From: Flavilitoribacter nigricans DSM 23189 = NBRC 102662 | GTDB lineage: Bacteria > Bacteroidota > Bacteroidia > Chitinophagales > Saprospiraceae | Assembly (NCBI RefSeq): GCF_002646595.1 | Contig: NZ_PDUD01000042.1 | Span: forward strand, 53,275 to 117,274 | Length of the DNA stretch: 64,000 bases | Reading direction: 5' to 3' | Shown: one piece after another, positions 52,823 through 60,058 of the stretch | How positions within the stretch are numbered: the first letter of the stretch is position 1 | Layout of the letters: each line of letters begins with the position of its first letter | Notes under the pieces: model-generated | Database searches by the model: none | What the model saw: only the letters and a program-made list of their open reading frames with translations | Told to the model about the DNA's origin: nothing | Translations under genes and position numbers: made by a program

Positions 52823-53182
52823 TTATTCCTTTTCGAGAAGTTGTACGGAAGTATTACCAATCAGATCACCGATCCTTCTGCCTTTGTTGATAATGACAAA
52901 AACGCATTCAATTGGCCAAATAAACAAAGTGATATTCCGAATAATCTTATTAACACCAGCCGTGATCCTAGAATCTACATTACTCGTTAATTTTAAACCT
53001 AGTTTCTTTTTTCCGAATGAGCCTTCTTGAAACCACAGATCTTTTGATAAAAAGAAAACAACAGCAATATAAAAGCCTAAAGTAAGGGACAGTGATATCC
53101 CAATTATCGCACCTATAAATCCAGCAAATAAAAGATCGATAATAAAACCTAGGGCGCGGTAAATGTATTCCTTCATATGCAT
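52823..53182 (-). CDS. Small RDD family membrane protein
   Basis: A 119-residue protein with two or three membrane segments (GFIIDLLFAGFIGAIIGISLSLTLGFYIAVVFFL) and the RDD hallmarks: an Arg and Asp in the first helix (RALGFIIDLL), GSFGKKKLGLKL, and RIGDLIGNTSVQ at the end. RDD proteins are short integral membrane proteins of mostly unknown function. The gene is visibly more AT-rich than the housekeeping genes and sits between two REP doublets, which suggests acquisition as a cassette. ATGs at 53182 and 53176 are both possible starts. Confidence 0.75.
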   Translation of the reverse strand: MHMKEYIYRALGFIIDLLFAGFIGAIIGISLSLTLGFYIAVVFFLSKDLWFQEGSFGKKKLGLKLTSNVDSRITAGVNKIIRNITLFIWPIECVFVIINKGRRIGDLIGNTSVQLLEKE

Positions 53183-53217
53183 ATTTACTACTTTAATCTA
53201 TGACCTAAAGTGCCTGA

Positions 53218-53446
53218 AATATTGTGCCGGAGTTGCAAACTCCGGCGAGCGGTTTGCTTTGATTTTTCAGGTTTGGTATAGGTGATGGAAATTCATTTTT
53301 GTCCTTGATCGGAATCTTTTTTGAATTTGACAGTGGTCTTCTCGTTTCCTCGTTCGGTCATTATTTCCTTGCCCTTTTCCTTGATTGCTGGCCGAAGTTT
53401 GCAACTTCGGCTTGGTATTTTGATTGCTTTTTGGCAAATATGCTCA
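53218..53446. repeat. REP doublet element B (REPIN-like)
   Basis: Head REP at 53227-53245 is identical to that of element A; the tail REP (perfect) is at 53391-53411. The spacer between them has diverged from A and C (GGTGATGGAAATTC, GATCGGAATC) but keeps the same order of motifs. It is followed by the conserved TTGGTATTTTGATTGCTTTT that marks the end of these elements. Confidence 0.88.
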
Positions 53447-53452
53447 GGACAT

Positions 53453-53806
53453 TTACACTAGGAAGTAACCCATCAGGTTTAAAATAATAACGAGAATGAA
53501 AATTGCTAATAAACCACATAATACCAATACATAGTCTGGTACTATAATCAGCAACAATCCAGCTGACATCACTAAAAATGAAGTATCGTAAGCGCTAAAT
53601 TTGAACTCCGATTTATCTAATTTGGAAAAGATAAATTCTTCTGAGAATTTGTATATGTAGAATGAGTAAATAGACCCTAACGCAAATATTGTTGTCCAAT
53701 AGAGACCCGTTTCTATACTAAAAGATACCGATGTATAGACCGCTATAATCGCAATCCAACCCAACCATTTTAGGTTTATGCGCTTCCTGAATTCTTTGAT
53801 TTTCAC
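53453..53806 (-). CDS. Small AT-rich hypothetical membrane protein
   Basis: A 117-residue ORF on the minus strand lies between REP elements B and C. It has four hydrophobic segments (WLGWIAIIAVYTSVSFSI, YWTTIFALGSIYSFYIY, TSFLVMSAGLLLIIVPDY, LVLCGLLAIFILVIILNL) and a charged start (MKIKEFRKRINLK). No family is recognised. It fits a small integral membrane protein and is supported by the start codon, the full-length frame and the position in the array. Base use is markedly AT-rich. Confidence 0.6.
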   Translation of the reverse strand: MKIKEFRKRINLKWLGWIAIIAVYTSVSFSIETGLYWTTIFALGSIYSFYIYKFSEEFIFSKLDKSEFKFSAYDTSFLVMSAGLLLIIVPDYVLVLCGLLAIFILVIILNLMGYFLV

Positions 53807-53830
53807 TGATTACTTTGGTCGTTTTATCTG

Positions 53831-54068
53831 TTATATTATGCCGGAGTTACAAACTCCGGCGAGCGGTCGGCGGTTGGTTTTGATTGGTCTAAGTTGGAGT
53901 AGGTGATGGAAATTTACGTACTCTCCTTGCCGGAATCTTTCTGAATTTGACTGTGGTGAATTTTCGTTTTCTTGTTCGGTGCTTATTGCCCTGCCCTTCT
54001 CCTTAACTGCTGGCCGAAGTTTGTAACATCGGCTTGGTATTTTGCCTGCTTTTTGGCAAAGATGTTGG
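53831..54068. repeat. REP doublet element C (REPIN-like)
   Basis: The head REP (53841-53859) differs from A and B only in the loop (ACA for GCA); the tail REP (54013-54033) has one mismatch in its second arm. The inner spacer is nearly the same as that of element A (GTAGGTGATGGAAATTTACG, CTCTCCTTGCCGGAATC, TTTTCGTTTTCTTGTTCGGT), showing recent shared ancestry. Confidence 0.88.
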
Positions 54069-54084
54069 GGACCGCGATAAAGTC

Positions 54085-54468
54085 CTATTCATGCATTTCC
54101 ATGAGCAGTTCCTGCTTAGAAATAACGGTCAGGATGAAGATCGCCATGGCAACTAACGAAATAGCCCAAATTAAAATTAATCTGGACCTACTTGCCTGCC
54201 CCGTTTCCTGCCAATGCAAATAATCTTCGGAATCCAGCTTCCCGTTCAACACTATTCTAGCTAAAATCAGCGCTGCAATTAAAACGGAAAAACAGCCAGT
54301 TAACGTAGAAAAAATTGCCGGCTTGAGTATCAGGAGAACGGATGCAATCAAATCAAAGAACAAATAGCTTGTAAAAAATAGTGTGGAAGAGTAGGGCTCA
54401 TTTCCCCTGATATTTTCAAAGAAAAAGTGAATCTCAAAGATGAATTCATTTAGGTATCTAAATCTCAT
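54085..54468 (-). CDS. Small AT-rich hypothetical membrane protein
   Basis: A 127-residue ORF between REP elements C and D begins MRFRYLNEFIFEIHFFFENIRG. It has about three hydrophobic segments (TLFFTSYLFFDLIASVLLIL, STLTGCFSVLIAALILARIV, SRLILIWAISLVAMAIFILTVI) separated by a polar loop with DYLHWQETGQ. I do not recognise a family. The start, frame length and array position support a real gene; function cannot be given. Confidence 0.6.
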   Translation of the reverse strand: MRFRYLNEFIFEIHFFFENIRGNEPYSSTLFFTSYLFFDLIASVLLILKPAIFSTLTGCFSVLIAALILARIVLNGKLDSEDYLHWQETGQASRSRLILIWAISLVAMAIFILTVISKQELLMEMHE

Positions 54469-54513
54469 AAGACAATACTTCCACCCTTTACTATCAAATG
54501 GTTACTTGAACCT

Positions 54514-54667
54514 ATTATATTATTCCGGAGTTGCAAACTCCGGCGAGCGGTCAGCGGTAGGCTTTGATTCATCAGAGTTGATATAGGTAATGGAAAGATT
54601 TTTACTCCGCTGGCGAAGTTTGTAACTTCGGCTTAGTATTTTGATTGCTTTTAGGCAAATATGCTCC
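54514..54667. repeat. REP doublet element D (internally deleted)
   Basis: Head REP at 54525-54543 is identical to A and B. Most of the central spacer is missing, so the tail REP (54612-54632, with one base lost in its first arm) follows after about 70 bases. The end motif TAGTATTTTGATTGC is kept. Its shortness shows that the conserved spacer is dispensable. Confidence 0.85.
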
Positions 54668-54674
54668 GGACAGC

Positions 54675-54709
54675 GTCATCAAATGATCACATCATCCAAC
54701 CATTGCATC
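54675..54709. repeat. Short-period repeat (ATCATCNA type), carbonic anhydrase end
   Basis: CGTCATCAAATGATCACATC and CATTGCATCATC form another ATCATC-type array between REP element D and the carbonic anhydrase stop. Confidence 0.55.
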
Positions 54710-54710
54710 A

Positions 54711-55223
54711 TCACTTAAACCAGCCTGAATACTTCAAATAAGCTTTAGCGATCCGCCCCACGCTATCTTCCATGAATTCCGGACTTAAGGCTTTGATCTT
54801 GCGAGCAGGTACGCCCGCGTAGATGAATCCCGATTCGCAGCGGGTATTTTCCAGCACCACGGCTCCGGCGGCGATCAGGCATTTGCTTTCCACTACGGCG
54901 TGATCCATGACGATGGCGCCCATACCGATCAGCACGTCATCCTCGAGGGTGCAGCCGTGTACGATGGCCCGGTGACCGATAGACACCCGGTCGCCGATGG
55001 TGGTGCTACTGCGTTCAAAGGTGGCGTGTAGCACGGCTCCGTCCTGAATATTAACCATATTGCCCATCCGGATACTGTTGACATCGCCGCGAACGACGGC
55101 CTGGAACCAGATGCTGCAATCATCGCCGGTAATGACATCGCCGATGACGGTGGCATTTTCCGCGAGATAGACATTGTTGCCGAATTGGGGGGTGAAACCG
55201 CGTACGGATTTGATCAGTGCCAT
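54711..55223 (-). CDS. Gamma carbonic anhydrase family protein
   Basis: This 170-residue left-handed beta-helix protein (hexapeptide repeats such as VYLAENATVIGDVITGDDCSIW, TIGDRVSIGHRAIVHGCTLEDDVLIGMGAIVMDHAVV) has the three metal-binding His (one in VLHATF, two in GHRAIVH) and a conserved Arg/Asp (VVRGDVNSIRMG, QDGAV). Members reversibly hydrate CO2 or have lost activity (YrdA, PaaY). It is the last gene of the minus-strand run that starts at 58348, but a 97-base gap separates it from the CPBP gene. Confidence 0.9.
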   Translation of the reverse strand: MALIKSVRGFTPQFGNNVYLAENATVIGDVITGDDCSIWFQAVVRGDVNSIRMGNMVNIQDGAVLHATFERSSTTIGDRVSIGHRAIVHGCTLEDDVLIGMGAIVMDHAVVESKCLIAAGAVVLENTRCESGFIYAGVPARKIKALSPEFMEDSVGRIAKAYLKYSGWFK

Positions 55224-55320
55224 GTAGATGAAATTGTGTAGCGACGTACCAGCGTGCGTCAGCCCAGTAAAAAATAGTCCGCCCTGCGGCGGGGATGAAT
55301 TACGCTGGGGTTAGGTGTGG

Positions 55321-56166
55321 TCAGTCATCGTTATCCACGAGGTGATCCACAAGCTGTGGCTCTTCCGGCCTGGAAGGAGCGGGCAACAGCCGGTCCAGCA
55401 GGCGTATCGCCACATAGAGCACTACTCCTGCGCCGGCCAGTATGAGCAACAGCGGCCCGATGCCTCCCACGGTTTCTACCAGCGTCATATCCTGTTGCTC
55501 TTCGGACATGCCCGTGGAAAGGAAAAAGCTCGTTCCGTTAGCAAAAGCGTGGATCGCGATACAGGGCAGGAGCGAACGGGTGCGGTGATAGATCCAGCCG
55601 ATAAAAATTCCCAGTCCCATGGCGGTGACAAATTGCCAGGGATTCAGGTGGTACAGGCCGAAAAAGAAGGCGGACCACAAGATGGATTTCCGTACGGAAT
55701 ACTGTTTGAGGAAGCCGTCCAGGATGATGCCGCGAAATACCAGTTCTTCAAACAGGGGAGCGGCCACTACTAAAGACAAAAATGCCCAGATACTGGAAGT
55801 ATCGATCAGATCTTCCAGTATTTCCTGCAACCACTCGGGAGGCGGATAAAGCTCCACGACCGGCATAATAAACAACATACAGGCCCAGGTAGCAAAGAGG
55901 AGGATCGGGTAGACTACCCAGTTGCCAGGGGCAAAACGGTGTACCGCCTCGCCCGGGATGTTTGGCCTCAATTGGCGGGCAATGAAATAGGTAGCTCCCA
56001 TACCTACACAATACGCCAGAAAGAAACCCAGGTTGGGGGCCGAATTCTGGAACGGAACGGCCAGATAACTGGCCCCGATGTTCATGGCTACAAAGATCAG
56101 GAAAAGGATCCAGGCCTGCGCCAGACTAGGGTAGGGCTTGGGAGTGTAAGGCAGATCATGGTTCAT
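55321..56166 (-). CDS. CPBP family intramembrane metalloprotease
   Basis: The 281-residue protein has about seven membrane segments and the CPBP motifs: AAPLFEELVFRGIILDGFL (two Glu and an Arg) and WSAFFFGLYHLNPWQF (His), with a third near YHRTRSLLPCIAIHAFANGTSFF (His, Asn). These residues bind a catalytic metal in Rce1/CAAX-like proteases. Members act in prenyl-protein processing, bacteriocin immunity or signalling. It follows the EAD11 gene by 44 bases on the same strand, which could place it in the same transcript. Confidence 0.9.
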   Translation of the reverse strand: MNHDLPYTPKPYPSLAQAWILFLIFVAMNIGASYLAVPFQNSAPNLGFFLAYCVGMGATYFIARQLRPNIPGEAVHRFAPGNWVVYPILLFATWACMLFIMPVVELYPPPEWLQEILEDLIDTSSIWAFLSLVVAAPLFEELVFRGIILDGFLKQYSVRKSILWSAFFFGLYHLNPWQFVTAMGLGIFIGWIYHRTRSLLPCIAIHAFANGTSFFLSTGMSEEQQDMTLVETVGGIGPLLLILAGAGVVLYVAIRLLDRLLPAPSRPEEPQLVDHLVDNDD

Positions 56167-56210
56167 AAGTCAGCTTGATCGGTATGTGGAAAAACGGCGA
56201 TGGCCACTTT

Positions 56211-56609
56211 TCAGGAATCCAGTTCATCCAGCAGGTCCAGGATGCTCATCGTAATGCGGTTGTTCGTCACGGATGCGTCGGATCTACCGATCACGCCCAT
56301 TCTTTCTTCCCGCTTCAGACTGTTCCAGCGCTGGGAAAGTAAGATCACCGTATTCTGCTGATCCTGATCGTCCTGACTGAGTTCCAGCATTTTTTCCAGT
56401 ACCTGCTTGATCTTGCCGCGCCCCACCTGATTGCGGAGATCCTGGATCATACTGGATACCTCCGAAGGAGATTTGGGCGGTTCCGGGGCCGGATCGGAAA
56501 TATGCTGGTGAATGTTGACGATATCGCCAATATGTACGTTCCCTCCCGCCTTGATGTTGGAGTTGGAAACGGTATTTTTATTACCGGAGTTTTTGTTTTT
56601 GTCGTCCAC
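56211..56609 (-). CDS. EAD11-type adaptor protein with GG-x-x-IGD motif
   Basis: The 132-residue product starts with GTG at 56609 (MDDKNKNSGNKN...). Residues 10-40 hold a beta-type motif NTVSNSNIKAGGNVHIGD. After a proline-rich linker (PAPEPPKSPSE) the C-terminal part (about 50-132) is helical and reads as an effector-associated domain of the EAD11 kind: LRNQVGRGKIKQVLEKMLELSQ, then VILLSQRWNSLKREER, then NNRITMSILDLLDEL. EADs are homotypic adaptors that link effectors with sensors in predicted conflict systems. It has its own promoter (56630-56658) and lies downstream of the nucleoside-phosphorylase gene, whose C-terminus carries the same GG-x-x-[IL]GD motif. Confidence 0.82.
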   Translation of the reverse strand: MDDKNKNSGNKNTVSNSNIKAGGNVHIGDIVNIHQHISDPAPEPPKSPSEVSSMIQDLRNQVGRGKIKQVLEKMLELSQDDQDQQNTVILLSQRWNSLKREERMGVIGRSDASVTNNRITMSILDLLDELDS

Positions 56610-56629
56610 GCTCGTGATTTTTTGATTCG

Positions 56630-56658
56630 TAAATTTAGTGTTTTTTGGGCAAAGTCAA
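56630..56658 (-). promoter_or_regulatory. Candidate promoter of the EAD11 gene
   Basis: On the minus strand TTG (56656-56658), 18 bases, then TAAATTTA (56630-56637) resembles the Bacteroidota -33/-7 pattern (TTG, 19-21 bases, TAnnTTTG). It lies about 20 bases from the GTG start, giving a very short leader. The remaining bases between 56659 and 56885 hold no gene that I can see. Confidence 0.5.
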
Positions 56659-56885
56659 GGTAAACGTACGGGATGCAGTTGGGATATTCCACCCGGCATT
56701 TGCAGCTCTGCCTGCCGATCCCCGCTAAATGGGAATGGCCGGGAATGTTACGATCTGCTGTTTCGTATCATTCCCGACCATTATACGGTTGCGGGGGCGG
56801 AATAGTGAATGACTCCGGAGATCTGGGGTATACCGGTCTTGCACACACGGACGTGCAACTGTTTACTCTGCGGACTGCAATTCTT

Positions 56886-58031
56886 TTATCCCTTTTTAAT
56901 GTTGTCTCCCAGGCGGAAATCACCACCTACAGTAATATTGCTACCGTGAATAACATTTTTACTGTTCTGAATGATCGTTTGCCCGGCCGGAGTTTCCTGG
57001 GCGCGGTTGAGTAGTGCACTCAGTTCTTGCTGCAGCGTCTCGTTCTTTTTCAGGCTGCGACTGAGTTTAGCTTTTATAAGCACTAGCTGATCTTCATCCG
57101 GATCTTCCTTGTATTCTTCGAATTCTTCGATGAAAAGTGGTTTCACTTTCGTCCAGAGTTCGCGGATAGTCGTGTTCGTCGCTTCTTTCAGGTCATTTCC
57201 GATCTCCTTGCCGGCCTCCATTTTGAGCATAGGCAGCAGCAGTTCCATGATTTGATTGACTAAGGGTTTAAGTTCCATTGCCGAAAAGTTAAATTGTACA
57301 GGATCTAATTCATCAATAAAGCCTCGCATGAAGGCCGCAGCCACGGCGGCTGCTTTGGGCTGACTACCACCGGCATCCGCGTGGGATTTTCCGTCTACCT
57401 GATCGGAAATACCCCGGATGTTCAGGCATTGGATCAGCGGGTAATGCAGGCATATTTTAGCAAATCCGATCGATTCCATCTCCACCGCCAGAGTGTCGTT
57501 GAAGTGGGTTTTGATGATCTCATAGGTCTTCGAACCGGTGAAGGCCACGACTTTATCACCGGCGGCGATCGGTCCGAAATAGATTTCGGGTGTATACCCG
57601 GTCCCGGTGGCAAAACGCTGCCATTGCTTATCGTGTTTGACTTTTTTGGCCAGCTCGAGCATGAGCGGAGTCGTGGGCACCACATCCGGCCGGGCCACAT
57701 AGCCTTTTTCAGTTTCTTTGCCGGCATCGTAACCGTAAGCCTTGCTGGCGATGACCAGGTCGCCGATTCCGGCATCCTTAATGCTGCCGGCGATGCCTAC
57801 GAGCAGGACAACGGTGGGCTCCCAGTCCCGGATGGCCCGTTCGGTTTCCTGGGAGACCGCCTGGAGACCCGCGCCGGTTTCCCGGAAGATCAGGTCCAGT
57901 GTGGTGTAATTTGTTTCATGTTGGGCCGTAAAATAATTGTAGGCGCCTTTCGAGATCGATCTTACATCAGAGAAATGCTCCATGCATGCCTGTAACTCCA
58001 GGTGTAGCGGACTGAGGATAACCACCTTCAT
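56886..58031 (-). CDS. Nucleoside phosphorylase/MTAN-like effector with helical and GG-x-x-LGD tail
   Basis: The 381-residue protein begins MKVVILSPLHLELQACMEHF. Its first 245 residues form a nucleoside phosphorylase/MTA-SAH nucleosidase fold: RETGAGLQAVSQETERAI, VVLLVGIAGSIKDAGIGDLVIASKAYGYDAGKE, LAVEMESIGFAKIC (base- and sugar-binding Met and Glu) and a closing NIRGISDQVDGKS with the catalytic-type Asp. About 250-345 is helical and acidic (EEFEEYKEDPDEDQLVLIKAKL, QQELSALLNRAQ). The end is KNVIHGSNITVGGDFRLGD. It is coupled to the HTH gene upstream (11-base gap). Such phosphorylases serve as NTP- or nucleoside-depleting effectors in EAD-linked conflict systems (known for the class; inferred here). 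Confidence 0.85.
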   Translation of the reverse strand: MKVVILSPLHLELQACMEHFSDVRSISKGAYNYFTAQHETNYTTLDLIFRETGAGLQAVSQETERAIRDWEPTVVLLVGIAGSIKDAGIGDLVIASKAYGYDAGKETEKGYVARPDVVPTTPLMLELAKKVKHDKQWQRFATGTGYTPEIYFGPIAAGDKVVAFTGSKTYEIIKTHFNDTLAVEMESIGFAKICLHYPLIQCLNIRGISDQVDGKSHADAGGSQPKAAAVAAAFMRGFIDELDPVQFNFSAMELKPLVNQIMELLLPMLKMEAGKEIGNDLKEATNTTIRELWTKVKPLFIEEFEEYKEDPDEDQLVLIKAKLSRSLKKNETLQQELSALLNRAQETPAGQTIIQNSKNVIHGSNITVGGDFRLGDNIKKG

Positions 58032-58042
58032 TGCGAAAACTT

Positions 58043-58348
58043 TTATAATTTTTCGAGCTCCGCTTTTCGGAGTATGGACCAGACGGTTCGTTCCGATAAA
58101 TTGAACCGATCCGCGAGAGCTTCTACGGTAATCGTTTTATGCCGGTCATTTTTTTCGAAGATCGGCCGAAATTCCTTCAAGATAGCAAATCTTCTAATAT
58201 GACTATCGGGAATTAACTCCCGGTCGACGATAAACGTGATCATTCCGGAGATGGACGTCTGCACCTGGTGTCGCTGGCAGTAAGCCAAGTATTCCTGTTG
58301 CAGATGAGCTTCAAAACAGTCCATCAGCGTTTTGCGATAGTCGGACAT
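58043..58348 (-). CDS. Small HTH DNA-binding protein
   Basis: The 101-residue protein has a helical N-terminal part (DYRKTLMDCFEAHLQQEYLAYCQRHQ) and a C-terminal HTH (KTITVEALADRFNLSERTVWSILRKAELEKL, about 70-101) that reads as a site-specific DNA-binding motif. It starts the three-gene run HTH, nucleoside phosphorylase, EAD11, with the second gene 11 bases downstream. The likely role is regulation of the operon, but it could also detect invading DNA. Confidence 0.78.
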   Translation of the reverse strand: MSDYRKTLMDCFEAHLQQEYLAYCQRHQVQTSISGMITFIVDRELIPDSHIRRFAILKEFRPIFEKNDRHKTITVEALADRFNLSERTVWSILRKAELEKL

Positions 58349-58645
58349 TAATAGGGTGTTTTATGATGGAGGGCATTTTTAGGAGCATTGACTATTTAGC
58401 GGCAAGTTGGCGACTTTTAAAATAAAGGACAAGGCCATATTTCCCGCTATTTCTTATAATAAAATCAATGCTTATGTATTTGCAGGCTATTGCATTGGTT
58501 CGGATAATGAAGTCTTGTTTTTTGTGCTTATCTTCCGAATTACAAGGGTTTAGGTCATTTTGATCAAAAAGTTTTGCTCGAATATCGACTTTTACTGAAT
58601 TCATCAGATACACAAAAATTTCCCACGCTTTTTTAAGAAAAAAAG
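58349..58645. other. Divergent spacer upstream of the conflict locus
   Basis: Just under 300 bases separate the HTH gene from the divergent 465-residue gene. It is AT-rich and probably carries both promoters. A 73-codon minus-strand ORF (58392-58613) exists, but it has no recognisable features and is doubtful. Confidence 0.35.
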
Positions 58646-60043
58646 ATGCAGGTCTATCATTTTTACGAACTATTACCCACTTTGTCCAGGGCGGAATTGA
58701 GAAAGTTTCGTGCTTTTTTAAAAAAGGAAGGAGCGCCGGGAGAGCGGCTGATTCCGCTTTTCGATTACGTAAAACGTTATTTACCGGAGCTGGATAACGA
58801 AAAACACCTCGATCCCACGGCGATCTTTTATAAACTTTACCCCGGGGAGAAAACGGACAACCGTAAACTGGTCCTCAACCAGCTATCCGCGCTCCATACC
58901 TTTTTGCTGGATTTCCTGGTACGGGAAAAACTGAACCGTTCCGACTCCCTGCTGGAATACCTGAGGCTGGAGGTCTTGCGGGAAAGGGGTCAGTACGGGA
59001 CCTACGATCGCAAAGCCCGGCAACTGAGTAAAAAACTGGAGCAGCAGTCGGCATCCGGGATCTGGGAACTACTGTTCCGGGCCCGGCTCTACGAAGATCA
59101 GCTTATTTACAACCGTAGCGATAAACTGGCGGAAAAGGCCGTTGTGCTGGAAAAACTAAGATCCGATCTACACGAAGGTTTTCTGGCCGGTTACTATAAG
59201 TTTGCGGCGGGCTGGGTGAAGATCTGTCAGTTTGTACAGGGGCAGAAACCTTCGCCCGGTCCCGAACCTGAACTGGAACACGGGCCGCTGAGTACCGCCT
59301 ACCGGCTGGCCTATGCTCTGGAACAATTCGGTCGGGTAGAAGATTTTCAACAGTTACTCGGTATCGTCCGGTATTCGGAAATGCGCCGGATCCCGGCGGA
59401 AGATCAGTACGAACTGCTGACGAGTTTAATCAATTTCGCGGCCGCGCGGATTCGCGCCGGTGAAATGGCGTACCTGCGGGAGGCCTTTGAGCTGTATCGT
59501 TACGGATTGAAGAGTAAGATTCTTCTCCGTGGGCGCGGCCTGACGCCGGATAAGTACTCCAACATGGTAAGCCTGGGATGTTCCCTGGCCGAATTTGACT
59601 GGACTCTCGGGTTTATCACCAAGTATAAGCGCTATTTACCCGCTGAGGAACGGGAACCGCTGTCGGTACTTTCCAAAGCCAACGTACTGATGGAACAGCG
59701 TGACTGGCCTGTCTGCCTGCAAACCCTGGCCGACTACCAGTTTTCGAATCCCCATTACAGCCTGAAGGCAAGACTACTGGAATTGAGGGCGGGGTACGAA
59801 CTGCCCCGTCGGGACGAAGAAGAACTCTTGCAGGGGTGCCGTAATTTCCGACGTTTCCTACAGTCGAATCGCAGTGTGAAAGGGGATAATAAGAAGTCTG
59901 CCCTCCATTTTATGACGATACTGCGGACATTGGTCCGGCGGAAAAAAAGCCGGGAACATCTGGAGGCAAAATTCCGGGAATTACGTCCGGTCTTTCACCA
60001 AAAATGGTTGGAAAATAAGCTGGCCAGCTATACGCCGAGATGA
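58646..60043 (+). CDS. Large helical protein of unknown function
   Basis: This 465-residue soluble protein begins MQVYHFYELLPTLSRAELRKFRAFLKKEG. It consists almost entirely of amphipathic helices (LLDFLVREKLNRSDSLLEYLRLEVLRERGQ, RIPAEDQYELLTSLINFAAARIRAGEMAYLREAFELYRYG) arranged like TPR or other helical repeats. There are no catalytic motifs, and the C-terminus is basic (RRKKSREHLEAKFRELRPV). I do not know the family. It is convergent with the GG-leader peptide gene, whose stop lies 15 bases after its own. Confidence 0.75.
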   Translation: MQVYHFYELLPTLSRAELRKFRAFLKKEGAPGERLIPLFDYVKRYLPELDNEKHLDPTAIFYKLYPGEKTDNRKLVLNQLSALHTFLLDFLVREKLNRSDSLLEYLRLEVLRERGQYGTYDRKARQLSKKLEQQSASGIWELLFRARLYEDQLIYNRSDKLAEKAVVLEKLRSDLHEGFLAGYYKFAAGWVKICQFVQGQKPSPGPEPELEHGPLSTAYRLAYALEQFGRVEDFQQLLGIVRYSEMRRIPAEDQYELLTSLINFAAARIRAGEMAYLREAFELYRYGLKSKILLRGRGLTPDKYSNMVSLGCSLAEFDWTLGFITKYKRYLPAEEREPLSVLSKANVLMEQRDWPVCLQTLADYQFSNPHYSLKARLLELRAGYELPRRDEEELLQGCRNFRRFLQSNRSVKGDNKKSALHFMTILRTLVRRKKSREHLEAKFRELRPVFHQKWLENKLASYTPR

Positions 60044-60058
60044 TCTCAGCCGGTGGGG

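Noticed and set aside
51873..54667. CRISPR array
   Set aside because: The palindromes recur at intervals of hundreds of bases with genes between them, and no cas gene is near; these are REP elements.
51873..54667. Chromosomal integron with attC sites
   Set aside because: Gene-repeat alternation looks similar, but no integrase is present, the palindromes lack the RYYYAAC/GTTRRRY core sites, and a RAYT gene explains the repeats better.
58392..58613. Possible 73-residue minus-strand gene upstream of the HTH gene
   Set aside because: No family pattern, AT-rich spacer composition and no supporting start context.
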